Shown: piece by piece, positions 8,723 to 18,800 of the stretch
Position numbering within the stretch: position 1 is the stretch's first letter
Layout: every line of letters begins with the position of its first letter
Assembly (NCBI GenBank): GCA_963716455.1
Contig: CAVQTK010000011.1
Location: 44,252-108,251 of the forward strand
DNA: 64,000 bases
Direction: 5' to 3'
Source: CAVQTK01 sp963716455
GTDB taxonomy: Bacteria; Pseudomonadota; Gammaproteobacteria; Coxiellales; Coxiellaceae
Notes under the pieces: generated by a model
Database searches by the model: none
What the model saw: the letters and a program-made list of their open reading frames with translations, nothing else
What the model was told of the DNA's origin: nothing
Translations under genes and position numbers: made by a program

Positions 8723-9327
8723 TGTGGAATATCAAAACAACAATGTTAAATAATAAACCTGTAGTATTGACGCCAATATTTTTAATTATATTGTTTATAG
8801 CTCCAATCTTTTTGGCATGGTTTTGTTATGCACATACAAACTTCTTGCCTAGAAAAACCACTAATAATGGTCAATTAGTAACTCCTCCAGTTTCAATTTC
8901 TGAATTGCAAATTTTTGACAGTGATAATGCATTACAACGTAATCCATTCCAAATATATAAAGGTAAATGGTTGTTGCTTTTTTTGAGTTCTGGGAATTGT
9001 GGTGTATCTTGTCAAAAACAACTTTTTTATTTGCGTCAAATTCAATTGGCGTTAGGTAAAGATGTTAATCGGTTGCAGCGAGTTATTTTGACTGATCGGG
9101 CTACTCCGGTTGATCCGTCATTAGAGTCCTTGTTACGTGGTCCATTTGCTGGCACATCTCACTGGTTAATCAATCGTTTGGAGTGGAATCGCATCATTTC
9201 TCGTCAAGCAGTTATATATTTAGTGGATCCGATGGGTAATATTATGATGACTTACTCAACGAATTCGAATGCCGAAGCAATACATAAAGATTTACAGCAT
9301 TTACTAAGAGTTTCAAAAATTGGGTAG
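8722..9327 (+). CDS. Membrane-anchored thioredoxin-like protein of the oxidase cluster
   Basis: 201 aa; one N-terminal membrane helix (PIFLIILFIAPIFLAWFCYAHT) then a periplasmic thioredoxin-like domain with the Cys pair in SSGNCGVSCQKQLFYLRQ (spacing CxxxxC; SCO proteins have CxxxC) and a late VDPMGNIMMTY strand. Such proteins sit between SURF1 and CtaA and are thought to assist copper or heme delivery. The GTG at 8722 overlaps the SURF1 stop by one base; an ATG at 8743 is an alternative. It overlaps ctaA by 8 bp. Confidence 0.8.
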   Translation: MWNIKTTMLNNKPVVLTPIFLIILFIAPIFLAWFCYAHTNFLPRKTTNNGQLVTPPVSISELQIFDSDNALQRNPFQIYKGKWLLLFLSSGNCGVSCQKQLFYLRQIQLALGKDVNRLQRVILTDRATPVDPSLESLLRGPFAGTSHWLINRLEWNRIISRQAVIYLVDPMGNIMMTYSTNSNAEAIHKDLQHLLRVSKIG

Positions 9328-10315
9328 CTACCGTCAAATTACCAAAATAGCTTTATGCTTAGCTGTCCTAGTTATTATGTTAGGGGCTTATACTCGTCTA
9401 ACCGATGCCGGTTTAGGATGCCCAGATTGGCCAGGATGCTATGGAAAAATAGTTTTACCTTCTAACCAATTAGAGTTACATAAAGCGCAGCAAATTTTTC
9501 CACAAGCTCCTATTGTAGCTCACAAAGCTTGGACAGAAATGGCGCACCGTTATATTGCAGGAACTTTAGGCTTAATAATAGTCATTTTATCCACTTGGGG
9601 GATGATTCGACGGCGTCATAATCCCAAACAGCCCATGGCAGTGCTTATATTGCTCATAGGAGTTTTAATTTTTCAAGCAGCGCTTGGAATGTGGACGGTG
9701 ACATTGAAATTACTACCAGTAGTAGTGACTGCCCATTTGTTAGGTGGAATGGCTATTGTAGGTTTACTTTGTTGGCTGCTGCAAGCTACAAAGCTGGCTT
9801 TGCCGCCTACGGAACCTGAACTTAGACTTAGACCTTGGATAGTTGCAGGCGTATTCATTGTCATCATCCAAATTTTTTTGGGGGCTTGGACCAGTACAAA
9901 TTATGCAGCCTTGGCTTGTACCGGGTTTCCTGCTTGTAATGGATTTTTTCCAATACATCTTGAATGGCGGGCTGCGTTTGATTTAATCAGTCCAATTGGC
10001 CCTAATTATGAGGGGGGGCGTTTAGCAGCGGAAGCGCGAGTTACCATTCAAATGATTCATCGATATTGGGCATTTATTACCTTGTTTTATTTATTGCCCT
10101 TATCAATAGTGTTACGCAGAAAAGGGTGGTGGATCGGAAGTCTACTGCTGGTGCAAATTGGATTAGGCATAGTAAATGTTATTAAAATGCTGCCATTGAC
10201 AATTGCAGTAATGCATAATGGAATGGCTGTATTATTATTAATTACTTTATTAGGAACCCTACAGCCTTTATACCAGAGAGGTTCTCGCCTAGGAGGAGTT
10301 CAATGCCATCAGTAA
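9320..10315 (+). CDS. ctaA: Heme A synthase
   Basis: COX15/CtaA integral membrane monooxygenase converting heme O to heme A (331 aa). Eight predicted helices; loop cysteine pairs in CPDWPGCYGK and CTGFPACNGFFP; heme-ligand histidines in AHKAWTEMAHRYIAG, TAHLLGG, QMIHRYWAF and VMHNGMA. The start appears to be TTG at 9320, overlapping the previous gene by 8 nt; no nearby ATG is in frame. Overlaps ctaB by 13 nt, so the two are translationally coupled. Confidence 0.95.
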   Translation: MGSYRQITKIALCLAVLVIMLGAYTRLTDAGLGCPDWPGCYGKIVLPSNQLELHKAQQIFPQAPIVAHKAWTEMAHRYIAGTLGLIIVILSTWGMIRRRHNPKQPMAVLILLIGVLIFQAALGMWTVTLKLLPVVVTAHLLGGMAIVGLLCWLLQATKLALPPTEPELRLRPWIVAGVFIVIIQIFLGAWTSTNYAALACTGFPACNGFFPIHLEWRAAFDLISPIGPNYEGGRLAAEARVTIQMIHRYWAFITLFYLLPLSIVLRRKGWWIGSLLLVQIGLGIVNVIKMLPLTIAVMHNGMAVLLLITLLGTLQPLYQRGSRLGGVQCHQ

Positions 10316-11199
10316 TATGGCGTGATTACCTATCACTTTGCAAACCCAGAGTAGTAGCTTTAATGGTGCTTACTGCTATAGTCGCTATGTTTTTAGCAAC
10401 CCCGCAAGGAATCGGGTTTTCGTGGAAGATTTTAGTATTGGGTAGCTTGGGGATTAGCTTTGCTGCTGCCTCTGGGGGAGTAATCAATCAGTTAATTGAT
10501 CGGCATATTGATAACATTATGGCTCGAACAAGAAATCGTCCTCTTCCCTCGGGACGTATAAAGCCATATCAAGCGTGGATCTGGGCAATTTGTTTAATTT
10601 TAACCAGCATGTTTATATTAGGTCAGTGGGTAAACTATACGGTGGCTTGGTTAAGTTTTTTTACCATGATTGGATATGCTGGTGTGTATACTCTTTTTTT
10701 AAAAAGAGCGACTCCACAAAATATTGTCATAGGAGGGATAGCAGGAGCCATGCCACCGCTATTAGGTTGGACGGCAGTGACCGGAGAAATTCAGGTGCCC
10801 GCTTTATTGTTGGTGCTTATTATTTATACCTGGACTCCACCGCATTTTTGGGCTTTGGCAATTCATCGGCAAACGGATTATGCCAATGCTAATATTCCTA
10901 TGTTACCTATTACCCATGGTGTTGCCTTCACGCGTTTAAATGTTTTGCTCTATACTTTATTATTAGTTGCGGCCACCTATTTACCTTTTGCTATTAATGT
11001 TGTGGGATTTGTGTACTGCACAGGGGTCAGCATTTTAAATGCAGGTTTTTTATACTATGCACTGAATTTATATCGAAATAAAAACTCTAGATATGCGATA
11101 GCTACTTTTCGGTATTCTATTTACTACTTAATGTTATTGTTTTTATTCTTATTGATGGATCATTTTTATTATGGATTTCTGTATACACGCCTTTATTAG
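10303..11199 (+). CDS. ctaB: Heme O synthase (protoheme IX farnesyltransferase)
   Basis: UbiA-superfamily prenyltransferase attaching farnesyl to heme B (298 aa). The Asp-rich motif NQLIDRHIDNIMARTRNRPLPSG and second motif YTLFLKRATPQNIVIGGIAGAMPPLLGW are diagnostic, with nine hydrophobic helices. GGAGG directly precedes the ATG (AGGAGGAGTTCAATG). Also called cyoE. The product is the substrate of CtaA, encoded immediately upstream. Confidence 0.96.
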   Translation: MPSVIWRDYLSLCKPRVVALMVLTAIVAMFLATPQGIGFSWKILVLGSLGISFAAASGGVINQLIDRHIDNIMARTRNRPLPSGRIKPYQAWIWAICLILTSMFILGQWVNYTVAWLSFFTMIGYAGVYTLFLKRATPQNIVIGGIAGAMPPLLGWTAVTGEIQVPALLLVLIIYTWTPPHFWALAIHRQTDYANANIPMLPITHGVAFTRLNVLLYTLLLVAATYLPFAINVVGFVYCTGVSILNAGFLYYALNLYRNKNSRYAIATFRYSIYYLMLLFLFLLMDHFYYGFLYTRLY

Positions 11200-11449
11200 C
11201 GGAAAAGTGCAAGGGGTTTTTTATCGCGACTACACTCGTCGTCAAGCTAAATCCATGCGCTTAACCGGCTGGGTTAAAAATTTGCCTGATGGTCGAGTCG
11301 AAGTTATTGCTTGCGGATTACACTCTGTAGTAATGGATTTTATTGAGTGGCTTGGGCAAGGTTCGCCTCAAGCAAAAGTCAGCGAAGTTAAGTGGCAAGA
11401 GACTTCCCTGCCGAAAACTTTCGCTGACTTCACTATTCGCTATGATTAA
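11171..11449 (+). CDS. acyP: Acylphosphatase
   Basis: Small acylphosphatase (92 aa), hydrolysing carboxyl-phosphate bonds. The signature GKVQGVFYRDYTRRQA contains the phosphate-binding loop and Arg, and GWVKNLPDGRVEV carries the catalytic Asn. Its ATG lies inside the end of ctaB (29-nt overlap); this start gives the usual family length. Ends 5 bp before the convergent gene at 11454. Confidence 0.92.
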   Translation: MDFCIHAFISGKVQGVFYRDYTRRQAKSMRLTGWVKNLPDGRVEVIACGLHSVVMDFIEWLGQGSPQAKVSEVKWQETSLPKTFADFTIRYD

Positions 11450-11453
11450 AGCA

Positions 11454-12053
11454 TTAATAGCTATGATGCCATTCTCGTGGCATTTGTCCATGATGAAAAC
11501 TTGCACAACGTTCTACTGCATGATGTGCTTCACCTCTATGTGAGTATTTGCCAAAGCGCAAATAGCCATGGGTGCACGAATGTTTTTGAATATGACAGTT
11601 TTCATAAACATGTAGATGAAAGGTGCGGGTAACATGAACATTGTGGCAACCGTTATAGGGATTGCAACGATGGACAACTCGTGTTTTTGTTATGTGTCGA
11701 CTTGCTGGTCGATAGCATACATAGAAAGGCCCGTTGCCGCCATGGTGGTGGCCTTTAATTACTATCGTAGTTGAACGGGTGCTAGCTGATGATGATTTTG
11801 AGCTTTGTTCCCTTTCTGGACCATTAGAATAATTTTGATTATTCATATTTTGATCATCAGGATTATTGGGACCAGAATAATTTTGGTTCTCCATAGGACC
11901 AGGACCTCTGTCTGGCCCATTAGAATTATTATCTGGACTTGAATAATTTTGATTGGAATTAGGATCATCTTGCGCAAAACTTATCTGGCTACAAAGTGCC
12001 AAACTAATAGCACAAGCAGGTGCTAATATAAGCAAGCTTTTTATTTTCTTCAT
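11454..12053 (-). CDS. Exported Asn-rich, His/Cys-rich protein
   Basis: 199 aa, family not recognised. Signal peptide (KKIKSLLILAPACAISLALC..SFA) with likely cleavage after FAQ. Residues about 28-85 are low complexity, with repeated NQNYS / GPDRGP units. The last about 95 residues hold many His and Cys (KGHHHGGNGPFYVCYRP, HRCNPYNGCHNVH, HLHVYENCHIQKHSCTHG), which suggests metal binding, though no known site is recognisable. AAGGAGAAAG precedes the ATG. Divergent from hsp20. Confidence 0.75.
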   Translation of the reverse strand: MKKIKSLLILAPACAISLALCSQISFAQDDPNSNQNYSSPDNNSNGPDRGPGPMENQNYSGPNNPDDQNMNNQNYSNGPEREQSSKSSSASTRSTTIVIKGHHHGGNGPFYVCYRPASRHITKTRVVHRCNPYNGCHNVHVTRTFHLHVYENCHIQKHSCTHGYLRFGKYSHRGEAHHAVERCASFHHGQMPREWHHSY

Positions 12054-12170
12054 GTAACTTTCTCCTTAAAAATTATTAAACCTCATTTGACTGTAAACTA
12101 GACTTCCAGCTATCTATGTTTTCGGTCTCATAGAGAAATTATAGCAGGCCTGTTTAGATTTTCCTGAAGA

Positions 12171-12197
12171 CTTGATTTTAATCTCTTATCCCTATAT
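12171..12197 (+). promoter_or_regulatory. Sigma-32-type heat-shock promoter of hsp20
   Basis: CTTGAT (12171-12176), 13-nt spacer, CCCTATAT (12190-12197), matching the E. coli sigma-32 consensus CTTGAAA / CCCCATNT. It lies about 43 bp before the hsp20 ATG. The same -10 octamer occurs before groES. Confidence 0.65.
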
Positions 12198-12239
12198 TTA
12201 TTATAAATAGTATCAACAAAACATATTAGGAGAACTTCG

Positions 12240-12680
12240 ATGAGACACCCATTAACGAAAAGAAACGCATTAAGCACAGTTTTATCTGATTTTGAAAGAG
12301 AAGTGGGTCGTTTATTTGATCCACATCAAGACCTTTTTAATTTAGAATCAAGCGATTGGTTACCCCCCGTTGACATAAGAGAAGAAGACAACCAATTTGT
12401 TATTACTGCGGATATTCCTGGGGTGGAGTTAAAGGATATAGATGTCAGTGTTGAAAATAATATTTTGGCTATTAAGGGAAAGCGAGAAACTGAGCTCAAA
12501 GAAGGACATAATGATTTTGTACGCATTGAACGAGCTAAAGGTACTTTTTCTCGTCATATAACATTGCCCGATACGGCTAATCTAGAAAAGATTGATGCTA
12601 AGTATAATCAAGGTGTACTGCAAATTACTATTCCCAAACAAAAAGAGCGGATGAGCCGCAAAATTTCAGTTAAACAGTAA
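12240..12680 (+). CDS. Small heat-shock protein, Hsp20/alpha-crystallin family
   Basis: ATP-independent holdase chaperone, 146 aa. An N-terminal arm is followed by the alpha-crystallin domain (VDIREEDNQFVITADIPGVELKDI ... GVLQITIPK) and a short tail with the I-x-V oligomerisation motif (ISV). AGGAGAA lies 7 bp before the ATG. Preceded by a heat-shock promoter and followed by its own terminator, so a single-gene unit. Confidence 0.96.
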   Translation: MRHPLTKRNALSTVLSDFEREVGRLFDPHQDLFNLESSDWLPPVDIREEDNQFVITADIPGVELKDIDVSVENNILAIKGKRETELKEGHNDFVRIERAKGTFSRHITLPDTANLEKIDAKYNQGVLQITIPKQKERMSRKISVKQ

Positions 12681-12696
12681 TAGTGTGCTCTTTCCC

Positions 12697-12727
12697 CCCC
12701 TATGTCACCATAGGGGCTTTTTTTCTT
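12697..12727 (+). terminator. Rho-independent terminator of hsp20
   Basis: CCCCTATG (12697-12704), TCAC loop, CATAGGGG, then CTTTTTTTTCTT. Perfect 8-bp stem and U-run, 16 bp after the hsp20 stop. Confidence 0.9.
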
Positions 12728-12837
12728 ACATACTTTATTGACAATATCTTAACCTTTTGTTAGCTTGTTTTTATAACGAAATAGCTAAAAAATATGATTT
12801 TTTGGTCTAAAACAAAATTTTACAAAAGGAATAGGAT

Positions 12838-15800
12838 ATGAGGAAACAATTTGCTGGTTTAGTTGGAAAAACTTTTCGGGCTATAGAAAAAAGAATTGAC
12901 GACACTTCTTCACCCAAACCAAAAGGCATCACAACCCTCTCCTGAAGTAAAGCAATTACAAGATCTAATTGCACAAATTTCTTTATTACAAGAGGAAATA
13001 GAGGCAAAAAAATATGAAATAAAACAAAATGATTCCGAAATTCAAATGCTTACTTTACGAATTAAATCCAATCAAGAAATTTATAATAATGGAAAATCGA
13101 TTGAAACTGTCAAAAAGGATGCCCAAGCTAAATTTAGACAAGGATGCAATTACGGTAACTAGTTATAGGGCGCGAAATGAAGAAAATCAAAAACAAATTC
13201 TTTCAAAGGAAGAAACATTAAATGAGCTTCGAATAAAATTAACAGATTTAGACCAGAAACAAGAAGAAAAAATATCTCCACTTACTGAAAGCATCCATGA
13301 AAAAGAAATCCTTTTGCAAAAAGCAAAAGACGAAAAAGAGAGATTGGAACATGCTATTGTGCTATTGAAAAAAACAGAACAGTATCTTTTTAAATTGCAT
13401 GAAGATCATTATAGTGCGGAATCAGAACTAAAAAAAACAGCGATTAAACTTTTTGGTGTAATTAAAAATCAATTAGCAGATAGACCTGAAGTAGCAAGGC
13501 TTACCAAAAGTCAGGTTCAAATCAGTTTGCAAAGACAAGTTAAAAATATAGAAGAAAACATTGATGCTTCTACAACTCAAGAAAGGCTCAAAAGAACTAG
13601 CTTTGAACTCTCCCAATAGCAACAACACATTAACATCAATTGAAACGTCAAAAATTAAACAGGAGATAGAGTCATTAAAAATTCAAATAATTGATGAGCA
13701 GATTAAATTGGATGCCTATAGAAATGCACTAAATAAAGCTCAACAACTGAAGTCAAAAGGAAAATTGGACGAATCTCCATCGCAATTGTCTAAGGAAGAT
13801 GAAGCGCTGGGAATTATTGCACAGGGTGAAATTTACCACAGCGAAATAGAAAGACTGAGCCAAGATATGAACGCGATTGAACTCTTATCGCTTTCATTAT
13901 CTGCGGATGTTCGAAATTTACAAACTGAATTAGCAGAAATTCCGTATATACGGCAAACAGCCCAGAGGTTAGGTTTGCAAAGAGCAGGACATACCCTGAT
14001 CTTAACCATAGATCCTGTAAACGAAATACCTAAAAATACCATTGTACTACAAAAGAAGCAGAGTCAAGTGGTTGCCCTTTGGTATGATGAAGGAAAGCCC
14101 ACAAGTCAAGTTGTTCAGCTAGAACAAGACGAGATAAAGTTGTTCCCAGAGATGGGTCAAAACATTGAGCTTAGCGAAAATGATTCGAATGGAGTGATTC
14201 AACAATTAGTTAAAAAAATAACAAAAATTTGTTATCCAATGCATAATTTCCGCGGCGAGGATATGCCAGAGTATGATCGCATTATAGTGACAGATAATTT
14301 AAACCAGTTAGATATAAAAAATATTAATTATCCTACCGTAATTTTACTCAAAACCCAACAACAAGGGGATTATCAAGTTGTGTTTGTTAATAATCGCCAA
14401 GTAGTAAAAGAAGAAAAAACTAACACGGTGACTTTTTCGAGCAGAATGCAAGAGTTTATAAGTGGCCAAAAAATGAATGTCGTAATAAGTCCAAATCAGG
14501 AAAATTATGAACAAATGGGAAGAGTTCTTAAAAAAGCGACAAAAGACGCTACCTATGCAACATTTAAAGTAATTAAATTTAAGGTCAAGAAAAAAAGAAC
14601 AAAAAAACATTCGAGGGACTTATCCTCTCCGCCTCATGTGGGCAAAACGGATCAATCTGTCAGTTCCCCTGGGAGTGAATTAAAAGTTATTTTACCGCAA
14701 GTTGGAGATACAAATTCGTCTCGGTTGGAAGAAAATTTTGGTTTAAATTCCGATAAGCGAGAATTAAAAGAAAATTTACAAAAAAATAATGGTGACATCC
14801 GATCTGAAAGTTTCAATGAGCAACAGTTAAAAGCAATGTTAGTAAAAACTAGCGTTACAGTAAGCAAAGTGCTCCAGCCATTAAAAAAGGCGGTACAAGA
14901 AAACGAGAGCAAAGATAAACAGGCAAGAGAAAGTGGTGATAGAGAACAGCTTCTTAAAAAAATAAACGAAGCAAAAAACAATTTACAGCAATTAATTCGT
15001 CGTGGTATTCGTTTAAAACAACGGCAGAAAATATCTTGTCGTCTACATGCTTTACTGCAAAAATTAGAAGTAAATCCTGCAATTCATAGCGTCCAACAAC
15101 AACTCGAAAAAAATTTTTCTGAGCTAGAAAAAATGACCCTGGAATTGACAGAAAGTTTAGATGAATTGGAAAAGTCAAACTGTTTAGAAAGCGGCGCCGT
15201 TAATGTCGTAGCAAATAATTTACAAATCTATGTACGTGAACAGGAAAAGATTTTAATTCGTATAGGAAATTTAAAAAGACAACTACAAAGTAAACAGCTG
15301 ATAAACTCGGAAATTTTTGTGCTGCCTTTTTTACAAATGTACATGCGAGTCCTCCTGCTTAAAGAAAAAATTGTGGAGCAAGAAAAAAATCTAACAATGG
15401 CGCTCACCACTTTGTCTGCTAAATTTTCTGAACAGAAAAAAGAAAAAAAGGAATATATTACAGGCAAGCAAGAGCAAGGATTTGAAGGGCAACTTAAAAG
15501 CTTAAAGGATCCAGTAATCAAATTGCAGCGCAATCAGCAGAAATTTGAATTTCACCTTCTTTCTTTAGCAGTAATAACTGATAAGGAGACTCAATCCTAC
15601 CTTCCGGCCTTGCTAGTAATCACTAAGGCGCTTTTTCCTTTGTCTTCCCCCACTCTTCAAAAAACTCTTTCGACACTCTTAAATGAACTTGAATCTTCTC
15701 TAACCACCTCAAACTCATGTAGTCAACAATATTTAAACCAGCTGCTTAGACAGATGAGAAATAAAGCAAAAACAATTCCTCAGGTTATTAATTATTTAAC

Positions 15801-18800
15801 GGCTGCCGTTAAACAACTGCGAGATGGAGTTTTAAAGCAGGCTCAAACTGCTCAACAGTCGGTTACTTTGAAGGAAAGTTTATCGAATTTGGTTGACTTG
15901 TTACTGGCCGGCGCAGAGGTTGAAAAAATCGCAACTTTGAATAAAAGTCTAGGTGTTGTAGATGAGAAACAAATAACTGTTTCTGAATCTTCATCATCAC
16001 CTGTTGAGCAAGAGCTTTCCCGCTTAAAAAAATCGCTGCAAAGCTTGCAAGAACAGATAAGGCAGCTAGAACTGGTATTGCAAGATACAGACGAAAAATC
16101 CATAAATACGGACTATAAGAAGGTTGTAGAAAAAACACAAACAACTTTTGAAGAATTAAAATTTACTTTGTTTACTCAGGCGAAAAGTGTTGATACCAGT
16201 CTCGATAAGAAAAAGCATGAAGTAAAAGAAGCTCAAAATAAAAATGAGCAAAAGCTAATTAGAATAAGCCAATTAGGCGCCGATTTCATGAAGAAAGTAA
16301 TTATGCATGCGAAGCATAGAGATAATGCACCTATATTCGATGCACTAGAAGCGTTCAAATATGAAGCGGCTAGTTATCAGCAGAAATTAAAAAATCTGGG
16401 TGGAAAGGAAGATAAAGATATAGAAATGATAACTAGGTATTTATTTGCTCTTACCCAAAAGGCAATAGTAGCTCAAGATGAATCAACCAATGGTAGTTCA
16501 ACTTTATTGGAAACAATTACTCAACCTAATACTTCTCTCCAACAGGTAAGAAGCCAAGAGTCAATTCAAAGGTACAGGGACAGAACAGAGATAAAAGGTA
16601 TTAAGAAAAAACATGCTGGCAATGATCCCTTGTCAGTTATTATCGAAACGATGCGTTTGCATAGTATAACAATTCAAGTCAAATTCAGTTCGATTCAGAA
16701 AGAGTTTAAACAGAAGTTCCCTCAAGAATCCGAGGCGGCGCAAGAAAGTGTTGAACTTTTTAAAACTCGTTCTTTGCAAAAGTTACATGTTGGATTAAAA
16801 AGAATCGAGGAATTATTAACTAGGGAAAATCTAACTCTGGAAAAACTGAAAACAGGATTAAGCGAAGAAATTAAAAAACAAACAGCGCAATTAGAGGAAC
16901 TTGGTTCTGTAGAGACACGTGAAACGCATCAACAACAAGTCGAATCTATTTTCGAAGAGTTAGCAAAAATAATTTCACTACTACTGCAGCCACAGCTTCC
17001 ACTACCACACGACTGCATTACCGATGGGGAAATAAATATCACTGCTTCATTTTCTCGAATGCGGTTAGATAGGCTGAGAGATCAGTTATGCAACCTCGTT
17101 TCTGGCGACATAGATATTTTGCTCCAAACTCAAGATATGACAGATCAACGGCAGTTAGTAGAGGAATCCATCCAGTTTTTAAAAGCTTGGCCAAAAAAAA
17201 TTGCAGCATCTCCCCCACCCTTAGATTTAACTCCGCCTAATATCAATGAGCTAAGCGATTATGTCGCATGGCTCAACCGAGTAATGGATGTTTTACGTGT
17301 GCTGGATGCTAGGCCAGGCAGTCTAAAATCAGATTTAGCTCATTTTGCAGAAAATTTTAAAAAATTGACTGATGCCTTAATTTTTAATAGCGATATGGCT
17401 CGAGCAGAAAAGGAAAAAAAACAAACTCAGTTAAATCAATTATTAGAGCTCAAAAATGTTAAAGCCGTGCTACGGTTTCATGTAAAGGTTAACGATAATC
17501 CGCACTTAATTGTTGTAGCAGGGCGTTTACAAAGTAGTGCAGCAAAAGGATCAAACTTACAGGGGGTTAAATTGTGGGATCAAACACAACAAGCGGATCA
17601 GATCATATTAGGCTTTTTGCATAAATTAGGTGATTTATCTAATATTAGTAAAGCTAGAGTCTCAACCTACTCCATATCAGAAGCAAAATATGAATCGCAA
17701 GCTGAGAATCCACTCCAATGTTCCTGGGAAGAGCAACATCTTCTGTATAAAGATTTTATTGATGCCATATTTAAGTACTCGGTAAAACAACGTTTCTCTT
17801 TAGGTGAAAGAGCAAATGCTATTTTGGATGAGATAGAGCAAAATAGCCTAGTAGTTGCTCAAATTGATAGCTGGGTAGACCTGTTAGATAAGAGGGTCGT
17901 TTCTGCGGATGCTAAAGAAGAGCTTTTAGGAGAAGGAGAAATTTCACAATTGTTCACGCTTTTAGGCAATAAAAAGGCCCAAACTGAAGAATATGAAAAA
18001 TTTTGTGAATGTAGAATTTTATTTTCTAAAACATATGTGGATATTATCCGATTTCTTTGTGGCCAAATGCTTCATGGCAAGCCTTATGATCTTCGAGCTT
18101 TATATAATAAAACATTTACTAGTTATGTCTATCTACATCTAAATAGCTTAAACGATAGATTTCAACGAATAGGTATCAAAAATTGTCTTCTATTCAATGT
18201 AAATGTCATCCTAAAAGAAATTAAAGGAAATATTGTGCTTATTCCTCCTGCTAAAATCAAAGATTTATTACTCAACGCAATAGCAGCAAAAAAAGAACAA
18301 TTGCAAAAAAATCGTCATCTAAATAAGATTCAGAAAGACACTGCTCATAAAGAAATTGAAAAAATGCAAAATCTTTATGAGGTCTTGGATAATTTTGGCG
18401 AATTCATCCGGCTTTTAGAAGAAAGTGGTAAGAAAATTTCTGCTCAAATTGAGCAGCTAAAACAAGATGTAGAGGCAGCTTATCAGACTAAAGAAGAAGT
18501 AGTAGAATTTGTGGAATCTAGAAAAAAGGAACAGCAAAATAGTTTGCAAGCAATTCAACAAGCCATACCTGCGCACTATTTAGAGGAAAGTAAAACAGAT
18601 GAAGTTGACGTTATACATAGCTCATCGGCGGAAGGGACTACTGTTGTTTTTACGGGTACGTTGGAAATAACTTTGAGAAAAGCTTTGAGTCCATTTCTAA
18701 ATTTTCCATTTGCCAGTTTGGAAATGCGTGGTACAGCTTCTGTTTCGAGTCCTAAGATGGGAACATTACCTAGTCAAACCACTACATCTTCTAGAAGTTC

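Noticed and set aside
12681..12837. PmrA-type box upstream of the OTU gene
   Set aside because: CTTAAC...GTTAG is present, but the two half sites do not match the cTTAATATT repeat in sequence or spacing. TTGACA at 12738 also lacks a -10 at 16-18 bp.
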